Positions 1 through 5,470 are shown, counted from the first letter of the stretch. The stretch is 7,730 nucleotides of DNA from Syntrophomonadaceae bacterium (GCA_029907055.1 JARYMO010000063.1:1-7730), one strand, 5' to 3'. The notes: generated from the letters alone by a model not told the origin. Translations and numbers: made by a program.

Positions 1-73
1 GCACTACCTCTGATTATACTGCAGGCTCCTGCGCCCCGCCTGCTGCCAAACAGGCCACCACCAGGGAGACGCG
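1..73 (-). other. Intergenic edge beyond the yabE terminator, with a lone -10-like hexamer
   Basis: No coding signal is seen here. Reading the minus strand, a perfect TATAAT lies at 13-18, just after an interrupted palindrome GCAGG-CT-CCTGC at 21-32. No acceptable -35 lies 16-18 bp upstream; TTGGCA at 44-49 is about 25 bp away. In B. subtilis the gene after yabE is rnmV, so a promoter for a following gene is plausible here, but the sequence supports only the -10 half. Confidence 0.25.
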
Positions 74-97
74 AAAAAAGAGGGGGCTCCCCCCTCT
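74..97 (-). terminator. Intrinsic terminator of yabE
   Basis: On the minus strand an 8-bp perfect stem (AGAGGGGG / CCCCCTCT) with a 3-nt loop (GAG) is followed at once by a run of five T. It lies about 50 nt after the yabE stop codon. Read on the plus strand the hairpin has no T-run, so it is directional. It should end the yabE transcript and insulate whatever follows. Confidence 0.9.
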
Positions 98-145
98 GCC
101 TTCTCCTTCCCCTTGTGGGTTGCGCTGCCGCCTGCCCTGCCGACC

Positions 146-1099
146 CTAGTCGAGCACGTACACCTTCACCGTGCGCCGACCCCAGGACAGGCACTGGGAA
201 CGGCTCTCCAGGAACACGTCAATGCGGTTGCCCTTGATGGCACTTCCCACGTCAGCGGCGCGGGCGAAGCCGTATCCCTCCACGTACAGTCGACTCCCCA
301 TCGGTATCAAGGACGGGTCGACTGCTACCAGTCCTACTGCCGGCGCCAACCCTGACGCCGTGCGCCGACCGGTATACGTGTAGGCCGTGCTCTCTGCCAG
401 CAGGGCCCGGGAAAACTCCAGGCGGGTCCCTCCGCGCGATACCGCCGTGATGGTGCCCATTGCGATGACTCTGGGCACCGCCTGCCGCACGGTCCGCCGC
501 GAGAGCACGCTGCGGGCCACGGCCACTCCGTCGTGGTACACGGTGCGCACCGCCTGCTCCACCACGCCGTCCTGCCCCCGGCGCAGGGTCCGGGTCAGCC
601 CCCGCTCCAGGGTAGGGTCAGCAATGCGCTGCACCTCGCAGGGGATGACCTGCTTGGTCACCTCTATGCGGCTGACCACCCTCACCACGCGGATGTCTCT
701 GCCTGGACGGGTCACACTGCCGGGCGGCGGAGTCACGATATCGGCCGGGCCCAGCCGGAAGCCCGCCATCCTCACCGCTTCCCGCACGGGAACCGGGGGA
801 CTGACGATCTCCACGCTCCTGCCATCGGCCACCACCCGCGTCGCGAAGGCACGTTGCACCGTAATACGGGTTCCCTTCGCTACGCGCGCCTGCAACCCGG
901 GCTCCACCCGGTCATGAGCTCCCACCCGGATATGTTGTTCAGCCAGAACGTCTGCCACGGTCTTCTCAAAAGTGAGCCGGGTTTGTTGCCTGCCGTCTGC
1001 CTCAACGGTGACGTCCTTCACCTGCCAGAACCAGAGCCCGCCCGCCAGAGCCACCACCAGTAGCAACGAGCCCCACCTGGCCCCCCGCTTCTCTTTCAA
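146..1099 (-). CDS. yabE: YabE-like cell-wall protein with DUF348, G5 and 3D domains
   Basis: Membrane-anchored or exported protein of 317 aa, in the family of YabE and Rpf/Sps-like cell-wall remodelling proteins. A Lys/Arg-rich N-terminus precedes a hydrophobic segment (about 10-26) that is a signal anchor or signal peptide. Two DUF348-type repeats follow (about 29-84 and 85-142), then a G5 domain (about 143-216) and a C-terminal 3D domain (about 235-317). The three aspartates that name the 3D domain are D261 (VAVDP), D283 (AADVG) and D294 (NRIDVF). The domain is thought to be a lytic-transglycosylase-like fold acting on peptidoglycan. B. subtilis YabE is longer (about 437 aa). The start used is TTG at 1099; the SD is 17 nt away, so a start 9 nt upstream at an ATA codon cannot be excluded. 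The gene has its own promoter and terminator, so it can be a single-gene unit. The family call is firm; the enzymatic activity is inferred. Confidence 0.9.
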   Translation of the reverse strand: MKEKRGARWGSLLLVVALAGGLWFWQVKDVTVEADGRQQTRLTFEKTVADVLAEQHIRVGAHDRVEPGLQARVAKGTRITVQRAFATRVVADGRSVEIVSPPVPVREAVRMAGFRLGPADIVTPPPGSVTRPGRDIRVVRVVSRIEVTKQVIPCEVQRIADPTLERGLTRTLRRGQDGVVEQAVRTVYHDGVAVARSVLSRRTVRQAVPRVIAMGTITAVSRGGTRLEFSRALLAESTAYTYTGRRTASGLAPAVGLVAVDPSLIPMGSRLYVEGYGFARAADVGSAIKGNRIDVFLESRSQCLSWGRRTVKVYVLD

Positions 1100-1116
1100 G
1101 AACTGTATGGGTACCC

Positions 1117-1122
1117 CCTCCT
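1117..1122 (-). promoter_or_regulatory. Shine-Dalgarno of yabE, oddly far from the only standard start
   Basis: The minus strand reads AGGAGG, an excellent SD. It is 17 nt from the TTG start at 1099 but only 8 nt from an in-frame ATA at 1108. No in-frame ATG, GTG or TTG lies between them, and an in-frame TAG overlaps the SD itself. The true start is therefore either TTG at poor spacing or a rare AUA at ideal spacing. Confidence 0.6.
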
Positions 1123-1134
1123 AACCGTACTTCA

Positions 1135-1164
1135 ATTCTAACGGCCTTCACCGGAGGGTGTCAA
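1135..1164 (-). promoter_or_regulatory. Sigma-A-type promoter of yabE
   Basis: On the minus strand a perfect -35 TTGACA (1159-1164) is separated by 18 bp from a -10 TAGAAT (1135-1140, 5 of 6 to consensus). Transcription should start near 1128, a few bases before the SD at 1117-1122, giving a very short leader. It lies in the 122-bp gap after tatD, so yabE can be transcribed independently of metG-tatD. No terminator is visible after tatD, so read-through may add to expression. Confidence 0.8.
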
Positions 1165-1221
1165 CCGAACATCCCTTTTACAGGTATTTGAGGATAATGG
1201 AGGAAGGCGCGGGGGTGCGGC

Positions 1222-1989
1222 TCAGGGCAACGCCAGCACCTGGCGGGTGTTGCGTGCGGTGAGGTAGGCGATCTCTTCCAGCGGCTTGCGCCGGATCTCC
1301 GCCAGCTTGCGGGCGACCTCCTTCACCAGCAGGGGTTCGTTGCGCTTGCCGCGGAACGGCTCGGGGGCAAGGTAAGGGCAGTCGGTTTCCACCAGTATGC
1401 GCTCCAGCGGCAGGTGCGCGGCAACCTCCACCGGCCGGCGGGCGTTCTTGAAGGTGAGCGGGCCGGCAAAGGAGATGTGAAACCCTTCCTTGATGAGGTC
1501 CAAGGCCAGGGGCAGACCGCCGGAGAAGCAGTGCATGATGCCCCCGTTGCGCCCTCCGCGCTCGCGACGCAGGATCTCGAGTACTTCCTGGTGGGCGTCG
1601 CGGTCGTGGATGACTACCGGCTTGCCCAGTTCACGGGCCACGGCCAGCTGGGCCACGAACGCCTGGCGCTGGGTATCGCGGGGCGACAGGTCACGGTAGA
1701 AGTCGAGCCCGATCTCGCCGATGGCCACCACCTTGGGGTGCCGCCCCAGCTGGTGCAGCCGCTCTTGCGCACGCTGATCCAGGGTGCGGGCGTCGTGGGG
1801 ATGCACCCCGACCACCGCGTACAGGTCAGGATAAGTCTCGGCCAGGGCCACGGTCTGTTCCGAGGAGGCGATATCGTACCCTACGCAGACAATCTTGTCG
1901 ATGCCGCCGGCGAAGGCCCGCTGCAACACCTCGTCGCGGTCACGGGCAAAGGCCTTGTCCTGGATGTGCGCGTGGCTGTCCACCAGCAT
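1222..1989 (-). CDS. tatD: TatD family metal-dependent hydrolase / 3'-5' DNase (YabD type)
   Basis: TIM-barrel amidohydrolase-superfamily enzyme of 255 aa, the length of B. subtilis YabD as I recall it. Members are divalent-metal nucleases; E. coli TatD removes 3' nucleotides from DNA or RNA. All family metal ligands are visible: the N-terminal HxH pair H6 and H8 (DSHAH), E92 (GEIGLD), H128 (IHDRD), H153 (MHCFSG) and D203 (ETDCPYL), plus the conserved FRGKRNEP loop near 212-219. I chose ATG at 1989 because the family begins right at this MLVDSHAH block and an AGGTGG SD sits 8 nt upstream (1998-2003). A GTG at 2046 would add 19 residues (MGACRRAEE...) that match nothing I recognise, although a GGAG lies 7 nt before it. 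It follows metG by 110 bp with no promoter seen, so it is probably co-transcribed with metG. Cellular substrate unknown. Confidence 0.93.
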   Translation of the reverse strand: MLVDSHAHIQDKAFARDRDEVLQRAFAGGIDKIVCVGYDIASSEQTVALAETYPDLYAVVGVHPHDARTLDQRAQERLHQLGRHPKVVAIGEIGLDFYRDLSPRDTQRQAFVAQLAVARELGKPVVIHDRDAHQEVLEILRRERGGRNGGIMHCFSGGLPLALDLIKEGFHISFAGPLTFKNARRPVEVAAHLPLERILVETDCPYLAPEPFRGKRNEPLLVKEVARKLAEIRRKPLEEIAYLTARNTRQVLALP

Positions 1990-1997
1990 GCGCGGTT

Positions 1998-2003
1998 CCA
2001 CCT
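1998..2003 (-). promoter_or_regulatory. Shine-Dalgarno supporting the short tatD start
   Basis: The minus strand reads AGGTGG, 8 nt before the ATG at 1989. It supports that ATG over the upstream GTG at 2046, although the latter also has a GGAG at good spacing. Confidence 0.5.
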
Positions 2004-2099
2004 GCACCAGCTCCCCCCCTTCCTCAGCTCGCCGGCACGCGCCCACCGAGGCTCTCCACCCCCTGCGTCCGCCCTGCCCGCCTCGCTGCCTGGTGGCCG

Positions 2100-4025
2100 C
2101 TACTTGACGCGGCTGCCTGATGGCACGTCGCGGTCCGGCACCACGACCCCCAGCACCTCTCCGTCCGACGCTGCCAACAGCATCCCTTGCGACTCAACTC
2201 CCCGCAGCCGGGTGGGCTTAAGGTTGGCGACCACCACGATCTTCTTGCCGATCAGGGCTTCTGGTTCGTAGTGCTGGGCAATGCCCGCCACTACGGTGCG
2301 CTCTTCATCCCCCAGGCGCACCCGCAGCACCAGGAGCTTGTCGGCCTTCTTCATTTTCTCGGCCGACAGCACCTCGGCCACCCGCAGGTCGAGGCGCGTG
2401 AATTCTTCGATGGAGATGAGCCCTGCTTCCTGGGGCTGTTGCCCGGGCTCCCCGGCCGCGGCCGCCTCCTCCAGGTTTTCCCTGGCCGCGGTGTCGATAC
2501 GCGGGAACAGCGCCGGACCCTTGCGTACCTGCAGTCCGCTCGGCACTGTCCCCCAGCGGCCAGCCTCCTCCCAGGTCAGGGAATCGGGGTCCTCGAACAC
2601 CGCCAACTGCTCCTGCACCCGGCGCGGCAGCGTGGGCATGAAGGGTGCACACATCACGGTGATGGCGCGAATGGCCTCGACCAGGGTGCAGAGCACCATG
2701 TCCAGCTCCCCCTGCCGGCCCGCCTCCTTGACCAGCAGCCAGGGAGCACTCTCGTCAATGAACTTGTTGGCCCGCCCCACCAGCCGCCAGATGGCCTGCA
2801 GCGCGCTGGAGAAGTCGAGCCGGTCCAGCTGGCGCTCCACTTCTTGCTTGGTGGCCAGTGCCAGGTGGACTATCTCGGCAGCGCCGCCGGTGGGGGCCGC
2901 GGCCGCAGGCACCCTTCCCTGCCGGTAGCGTTCGATCATGCCAATGGTCCGGCTGACCAGGTTCCCCAGGTCATTGGCCAGATCCGAATTGATGCGGGCC
3001 ACCAGCAGGTCCTCGGAGTAGGTCCCGTCCATGCCGTAGGTGAGTTCCTTGAGCAGGTAGTAGCGGATGGCGTCGACGCCGTAGCGCTCCACCAGCACCA
3101 TGGGGTCGACCACGTTGCCCTTGGACTTCGACATCTTGCCTCCCTCCAGCATGAGCCAGCCGTGCCCGAATACCCGCTTGGGCAGGGGCAACCCGGCCGC
3201 CATGAGGATGGTAGGCCAGATCACGGTGTGGAAGCGGACGATGTCCTTGCCTACCAGGTGCACGTCCGCCGGCCAGTAGCGACGGAACTTCTCCTCGTCG
3301 CTGCCGTAGCCCACCGCGGTCAGGTAGTTGACCAGGGCGTCAAACCATACGTAGATAACGTGTCCGGGCGCGGCCGGGATGGGGATGCCCCACTGGAAGG
3401 TGGTGCGCGAAACGCACAGGTCTTCCAGGCCGGACTTGATGAAGTTGACCATCTCGTTGCGGCGCGACTCGGGCTGGATGAAGTCGGGGTTCTCCTCGAT
3501 GTGCTGCAGCAGGCGGGGTGCATACTTGGACATGGCGAAGAAATAGCTCTCCTCCTGCGTCAACTCCACCGGGCGGTCACAATCCGGGCACTTGCCATCC
3601 ACCAGTTGGCGCTCGGTCCAGAAGGCTTCACAAGGCGTGCAGTACCACCCTTCGTAGCGGGCCTTGTAGATGTCGCCCTTCTCGTACACCTGCTGGAATA
3701 TCTTCTGCACCGCCTGCCGGTGGCGCTCCTCGGTGGTGCGGATGAAGTCATCGTTGGTGATGAGCAGGGTCTGCCACAGCTTCTTGAAGTTGGCGACGAT
3801 GCCCTCTATGTAGTCTGCCGGTTCCATGCCCTTCTCCCGGGCGGTGCGCTCGATTTTCTGTCCATGCTCGTCCGAACCGGTGAGGAAGAAGACGTCGAAC
3901 CCCTGCATGCGCTTGAAGCGGGCCACGCAGTCAGCCGCCACCGTGGTGTAGGCATGGCCGATGTGCAGGTTGTCACTGGGGTAGTAGATGGGGGTGGTGA
4001 TGTAGAAGGGGGTCTTCGCTTCCAT
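2100..4025 (-). CDS. metG: Methionyl-tRNA synthetase, with C-terminal tRNA-binding domain
   Basis: Class I aminoacyl-tRNA synthetase that charges tRNA(Met), elongator and initiator, with methionine in the cytoplasm; 641 aa. Visible signatures are HIGH at 21-24 in the Rossmann catalytic domain, a zinc knuckle in the connective domain with C129, C132, C146 and C149 (CTPC and CPDC), and KMSKS at 297-301. An anticodon-binding helical domain follows (about 345-480). An Ala/Glu-rich linker (about 512-535) leads to a C-terminal EMAPII/Trbp111-like OB-fold (about 537-641; LDLRVAEV, NLKPTRLRG, SQGM), typical of homodimeric bacterial MetRS. I chose ATG at 4025 because family similarity starts at the following TPFYITTPIYYP block. 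A TTG three codons upstream is an alternative. The open frame continues far upstream without recognisable sequence and includes the abrB promoter in antisense, so it is not coding. tatD follows after 110 bp. Confidence 0.97.
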   Translation of the reverse strand: MEAKTPFYITTPIYYPSDNLHIGHAYTTVAADCVARFKRMQGFDVFFLTGSDEHGQKIERTAREKGMEPADYIEGIVANFKKLWQTLLITNDDFIRTTEERHRQAVQKIFQQVYEKGDIYKARYEGWYCTPCEAFWTERQLVDGKCPDCDRPVELTQEESYFFAMSKYAPRLLQHIEENPDFIQPESRRNEMVNFIKSGLEDLCVSRTTFQWGIPIPAAPGHVIYVWFDALVNYLTAVGYGSDEEKFRRYWPADVHLVGKDIVRFHTVIWPTILMAAGLPLPKRVFGHGWLMLEGGKMSKSKGNVVDPMVLVERYGVDAIRYYLLKELTYGMDGTYSEDLLVARINSDLANDLGNLVSRTIGMIERYRQGRVPAAAAPTGGAAEIVHLALATKQEVERQLDRLDFSSALQAIWRLVGRANKFIDESAPWLLVKEAGRQGELDMVLCTLVEAIRAITVMCAPFMPTLPRRVQEQLAVFEDPDSLTWEEAGRWGTVPSGLQVRKGPALFPRIDTAARENLEEAAAAGEPGQQPQEAGLISIEEFTRLDLRVAEVLSAEKMKKADKLLVLRVRLGDEERTVVAGIAQHYEPEALIGKKIVVVANLKPTRLRGVESQGMLLAASDGEVLGVVVPDRDVPSGSRVK

Positions 4026-4060
4026 CGCCGCCAATCCCTCGCTTTCCTGTGCTTGCTGTT

Positions 4061-4067
4061 CACCTCC
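4061..4067 (-). promoter_or_regulatory. Orphan Shine-Dalgarno-like GGAGGTG in the metG leader
   Basis: The minus strand carries GGAGGTG, the best SD-like sequence upstream of metG, but it is 35 nt from the metG ATG. No ATG, GTG or TTG lies 5-13 nt downstream of it. metG itself is preceded only by a GAGG about 11 nt before its ATG. The element may be a ribosome standby site, may be exposed or masked by the adjacent hairpin, or may be chance. Confidence 0.35.
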
Positions 4068-4104
4068 GGCGCCCCCTGAGCGCGGACCCAGACAGGGGGC
4101 CCGG
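4066..4104 (-). other. GC-rich hairpin in the metG leader
   Basis: Arms 4071-4078 and 4093-4100 pair perfectly (8 bp, GCCCCCTG with CAGGGGGC) around a 14-nt loop. A further 4 bp (CCGG) pair outside across one bulged base. The 3' arm on the metG transcript overlaps the start of the GGAGGTG element at 4061-4067. There is no T-run, so it is not a terminator in either direction. A GGCGCC palindrome occurs on both flanks and could form a competing pairing. Confidence 0.5.
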
Positions 4105-4137
4105 CGCCCTGCCTGCGCCCCCGGGAGAACCGTTTCC

Positions 4138-4143
4138 ATTCTA
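4138..4143 (-). promoter_or_regulatory. Possible -10 element of metG
   Basis: The minus strand reads TAGAAT, the same -10 hexamer as at yabE, about 113 nt upstream of the metG ATG. The -35 position (around 4161-4167) is poor (TGTATG or CTGTAT). A good -10 with a poor -35 either means the promoter is wrong or that it needs an activator. The tandem 0A boxes at 4183-4199 would lie roughly 50-70 bp upstream of its start point. Confidence 0.3.
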
Positions 4144-4182
4144 CCGCAAAATCTGGGAGGCATACAGGGCCTTTCCGCTCCG

Positions 4183-4199
4183 TGGCGAATGGTGTCGAA
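4183..4199 (+). promoter_or_regulatory. Upstream tandem Spo0A (0A) box pair
   Basis: TGGCGAA at 4183-4189 (6 of 7 to TGTCGAA) is followed after 3 bp by a perfect TGTCGAA at 4193-4199. The 10-bp centre spacing puts both on the same DNA face, as required for the tail-to-head Spo0A dimer. The pair lies about 80-95 bp upstream of the predicted abrB start point and upstream of the possible metG -10, so either or both promoters could be targets. Spo0A binding is inferred from the known 0A-box consensus. Confidence 0.55.
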
Positions 4200-4242
4200 G
4201 TAGCCGCGACCCCTCATCAAGGTGGCCAGGACCGAAAAGTGC

Positions 4243-4271
4243 TTGACTGTTTCTGCCAGCTTTGGTAGGGT
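4243..4271 (+). promoter_or_regulatory. abrB promoter, extended -10 type
   Basis: The -35 TTGACT (4243-4248, 5 of 6) is followed after 17 bp by a -10 TAGGGT (4266-4271). That -10 matches at the three most important positions and is preceded by TGG, giving the extended -10 form TGnTAnnnT. Transcription should start near 4278, leaving a leader of about 40 nt before the abrB ATG. Confidence 0.6.
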
Positions 4272-4285
4272 GGCTGTAGACAATT

Positions 4286-4302
4286 TGTCGAATTTTGTTG
4301 AG
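4286..4302 (+). promoter_or_regulatory. Tandem Spo0A (0A) boxes in the abrB leader
   Basis: A perfect 0A box TGTCGAA (4286-4292) is followed after 3 bp by the weaker TGTTGAG (4296-4302, 5 of 7). The 10-bp repeat and its place just downstream of the predicted start (about +8 to +24) match the arrangement known at B. subtilis abrB, where phosphorylated Spo0A binds tandem 0A boxes and represses transcription. The likely role here is the same: shutting off AbrB on entry into sporulation. Confidence 0.75.
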
Positions 4303-4317
4303 AAGGGAGGGTCAGCC

Positions 4318-4572
4318 ATGATGAAATCGACCGGCGTGGTCCGGAAAGTCGACGAGCTGGGACGCATTGTCATTCCCATCGAACTGCGGCGCACCATGGG
4401 CATCGAGGAAAAGGATGCTCTTGAGATTTACGTGGATAACGAGAAGATAATCCTCAAGAAGTACGAGCCTGCTTGCATTTTCTGCGGGAATGCGGAAGAG
4501 GTGCAGAACTACCGCGGTAAGAATATCTGCCGCGCGTGCCTGGCGGAAATGGCCAAGTACGTGCAGGAGTGA
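4318..4572 (+). CDS. abrB: AbrB family transition-state regulator with C-terminal four-cysteine tail
   Basis: DNA-binding global regulator that represses stationary-phase and development genes during growth; 84 aa. Residues 3-50 are the swapped-hairpin AbrB N-terminal domain (STGVVRKVDELGR, PIELRR, KDALEIYV, EKIILKKYEP), nearly identical to B. subtilis AbrB; it dimerises and contacts DNA with its arginines. The C-terminal part differs from the Bacillus multimerisation domain. It is a short tail with C53-x2-C56 and C71-x2-C74, which looks like a small zinc ribbon, a form I associate with clostridial AbrB. The start is the first of two adjacent ATGs, 7 nt after a GGAGG SD (4306-4310); the second ATG is possible. 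It is the only plus-strand gene here. Tandem 0A boxes indicate repression by Spo0A. Its stop codon is 6 nt from that of rsmI, with no terminator in between. Confidence 0.96.
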   Translation: MMKSTGVVRKVDELGRIVIPIELRRTMGIEEKDALEIYVDNEKIILKKYEPACIFCGNAEEVQNYRGKNICRACLAEMAKYVQE

Positions 4573-4578
4573 GCCGGG

Positions 4579-5436
4579 TCAGTCTTCCCGCCTGGCCAAC
4601 CACCGGTAGATGTCCCGGCGAGGGATCCCGTACTGGAGCGCTTTCATGCGAAGCGCTTCTTTCTTTTCCACCCCTTGCGCCAGCAGGGCCTCTACCTCGG
4701 CCCGTACCTGTTCTGCGCTCACCCGGGCCGCTTCCCCCCGGCTTCCTTCCAGCACCAGCGTGAACTCTCCCCGCGGCGGGTGCTGACTGAAGTGCTCGCG
4801 CGCCTGGGAAAGAGCGCCCCGGAACACCTCTTCGAAGCGCTTGGTCAGCTCCCGCGCGACGGTAACACGTCGGTCGCCCAGCACCTCCTCCATGTCAGCC
4901 AGCGTCTCCAGCACGCGGTGGGGGGCTTCGTAAAAGACCATGGTGCGCACTTCCCCGCGCAACTCTTGCAGGAAGGCCCGCCGCCGGGCTGCCCGCGGCG
5001 GCAGGAACCCTTCGAAGGTAAAACGGCTGGTGTCCATACCCGATATGGCCAGCGCGCACACCAGGGCTGACGGGCCCGGAATAGCGGTGACTGCCACCCC
5101 CTCCTCCACCGCACGCCGCACCAGGTCACTGCCGGGGTCGGATATCCCAGGGGTCCCGGCATCGGACAACAGGGCTACGTCATGCCCCTCACGCAGCGTT
5201 TCCAGCAGCTCCCCTTCCCGCTGACGGCGGTTGTGCTGGTGGTAGCTCAGCATCGGCGTTCGGATCCGGTAACGCCTCAGCAGCTTGGCGGTCTGGCGGG
5301 TGTCCTCGCACGCGATGAGGTGCACGTGGCGCAGCGTCTTCAGCAGCCTGACGCTCACATCCTCCAGGTTCCCTATAGGAGTCGCACACAGGTACAGGAC
5401 CCCGGTCGGGACCTCCCTCTCCGTCAGTCCCGGCAC
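4579..5436 (-). CDS. rsmI: 16S rRNA (cytidine(1402)-2'-O)-methyltransferase RsmI
   Basis: SAM-dependent enzyme that 2'-O-methylates C1402 in the P-site region of 16S rRNA on the 30S subunit; 285 aa, close to E. coli RsmI (286). It belongs to the tetrapyrrole-methylase fold family. Visible motifs are LYLCATPIGNLEDVS (14-28), CEDTR (43-47), the SAM-site loop LLSDAGTPGISDPG (89-102), IPGPSA (119-124) and FYEAPHR (168-174). The C-terminal stretch (about 240-283; KKEALRM, IPRRDIYRWL) is the helical RsmI tail domain. The GTG at 5436 is the only standard start before the first motif. An in-frame TGA lies two codons upstream, so the start cannot be earlier. Its SD is poor: AAAGGGG abuts the GTG, and a better GGGAGG lies inside the gene. 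It follows trmN6 after 67 bp containing a hairpin. The corresponding B. subtilis gene is yabC (now rsmI). Confidence 0.95.
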   Translation of the reverse strand: MPGLTEREVPTGVLYLCATPIGNLEDVSVRLLKTLRHVHLIACEDTRQTAKLLRRYRIRTPMLSYHQHNRRQREGELLETLREGHDVALLSDAGTPGISDPGSDLVRRAVEEGVAVTAIPGPSALVCALAISGMDTSRFTFEGFLPPRAARRRAFLQELRGEVRTMVFYEAPHRVLETLADMEEVLGDRRVTVARELTKRFEEVFRGALSQAREHFSQHPPRGEFTLVLEGSRGEAARVSAEQVRAEVEALLAQGVEKKEALRMKALQYGIPRRDIYRWLARRED

Positions 5437-5470
5437 CCCCTTTCACGTTTCTCGGCCCCGCCGCTCTTCT

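Larger units (their letters stand above)
4026..4317. promoter_or_regulatory. Divergent metG-abrB intergenic regulatory region (292 bp)
   Basis: The region holds, in plus coordinates, the metG leader (hairpin 4066-4104, orphan SD 4061-4067), a possible metG -10 (4138-4143), an upstream tandem 0A-box pair (4183-4199), the abrB promoter (4243-4271), a downstream tandem 0A-box pair (4286-4302) and the abrB SD (4306-4310). The stretch 4276-4305 is strikingly AT-rich compared with its surroundings. No T-box (AGGGUGGNACCGCG) or S-box motif was seen in the metG leader. Confidence 0.75.

Noticed and set aside
196..220. Possible ECF-type promoter on the plus strand (GGGAAC, 15 bp, CGTC) that could make a yabE antisense RNA as in B. 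subtilis
   Set aside because: The -35 is poor, the spacer is short, and the bases are constrained by yabE coding. Support is too thin to call it.
1990..2099. Possible promoter or small gene between metG and tatD
   Set aside because: No -35/-10 pair, terminator or convincing small reading frame was seen on either strand. It appears to be a plain GC-rich spacer.
3128..3134. A perfect 0A-box heptamer (minus strand) inside metG
   Set aside because: It encodes part of the KMSKS motif. A single 7-mer is expected about once by chance in a window of this size, and it has no partner at 10 bp.
2187..4079. Very long open frame (630 codons) on the plus strand opposite metG
   Set aside because: It is antisense to a clear metG, rich in His, Gln, Gly and Val as expected from a reverse-strand shadow of GC-rich DNA, and matches no family I recognise.
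4026..4403. Long upstream extension of metG in the same frame
   Set aside because: It would run through the abrB start, promoter and 0A boxes in antisense, has no similarity to MetRS N-termini, and the family begins at the block right after the ATG at 4025.
4575..4590. Small inverted repeat CGGG/CCCG after abrB as a bidirectional terminator
   Set aside because: Only 4 bp of stem with an 8-nt loop and no T-run on either strand.
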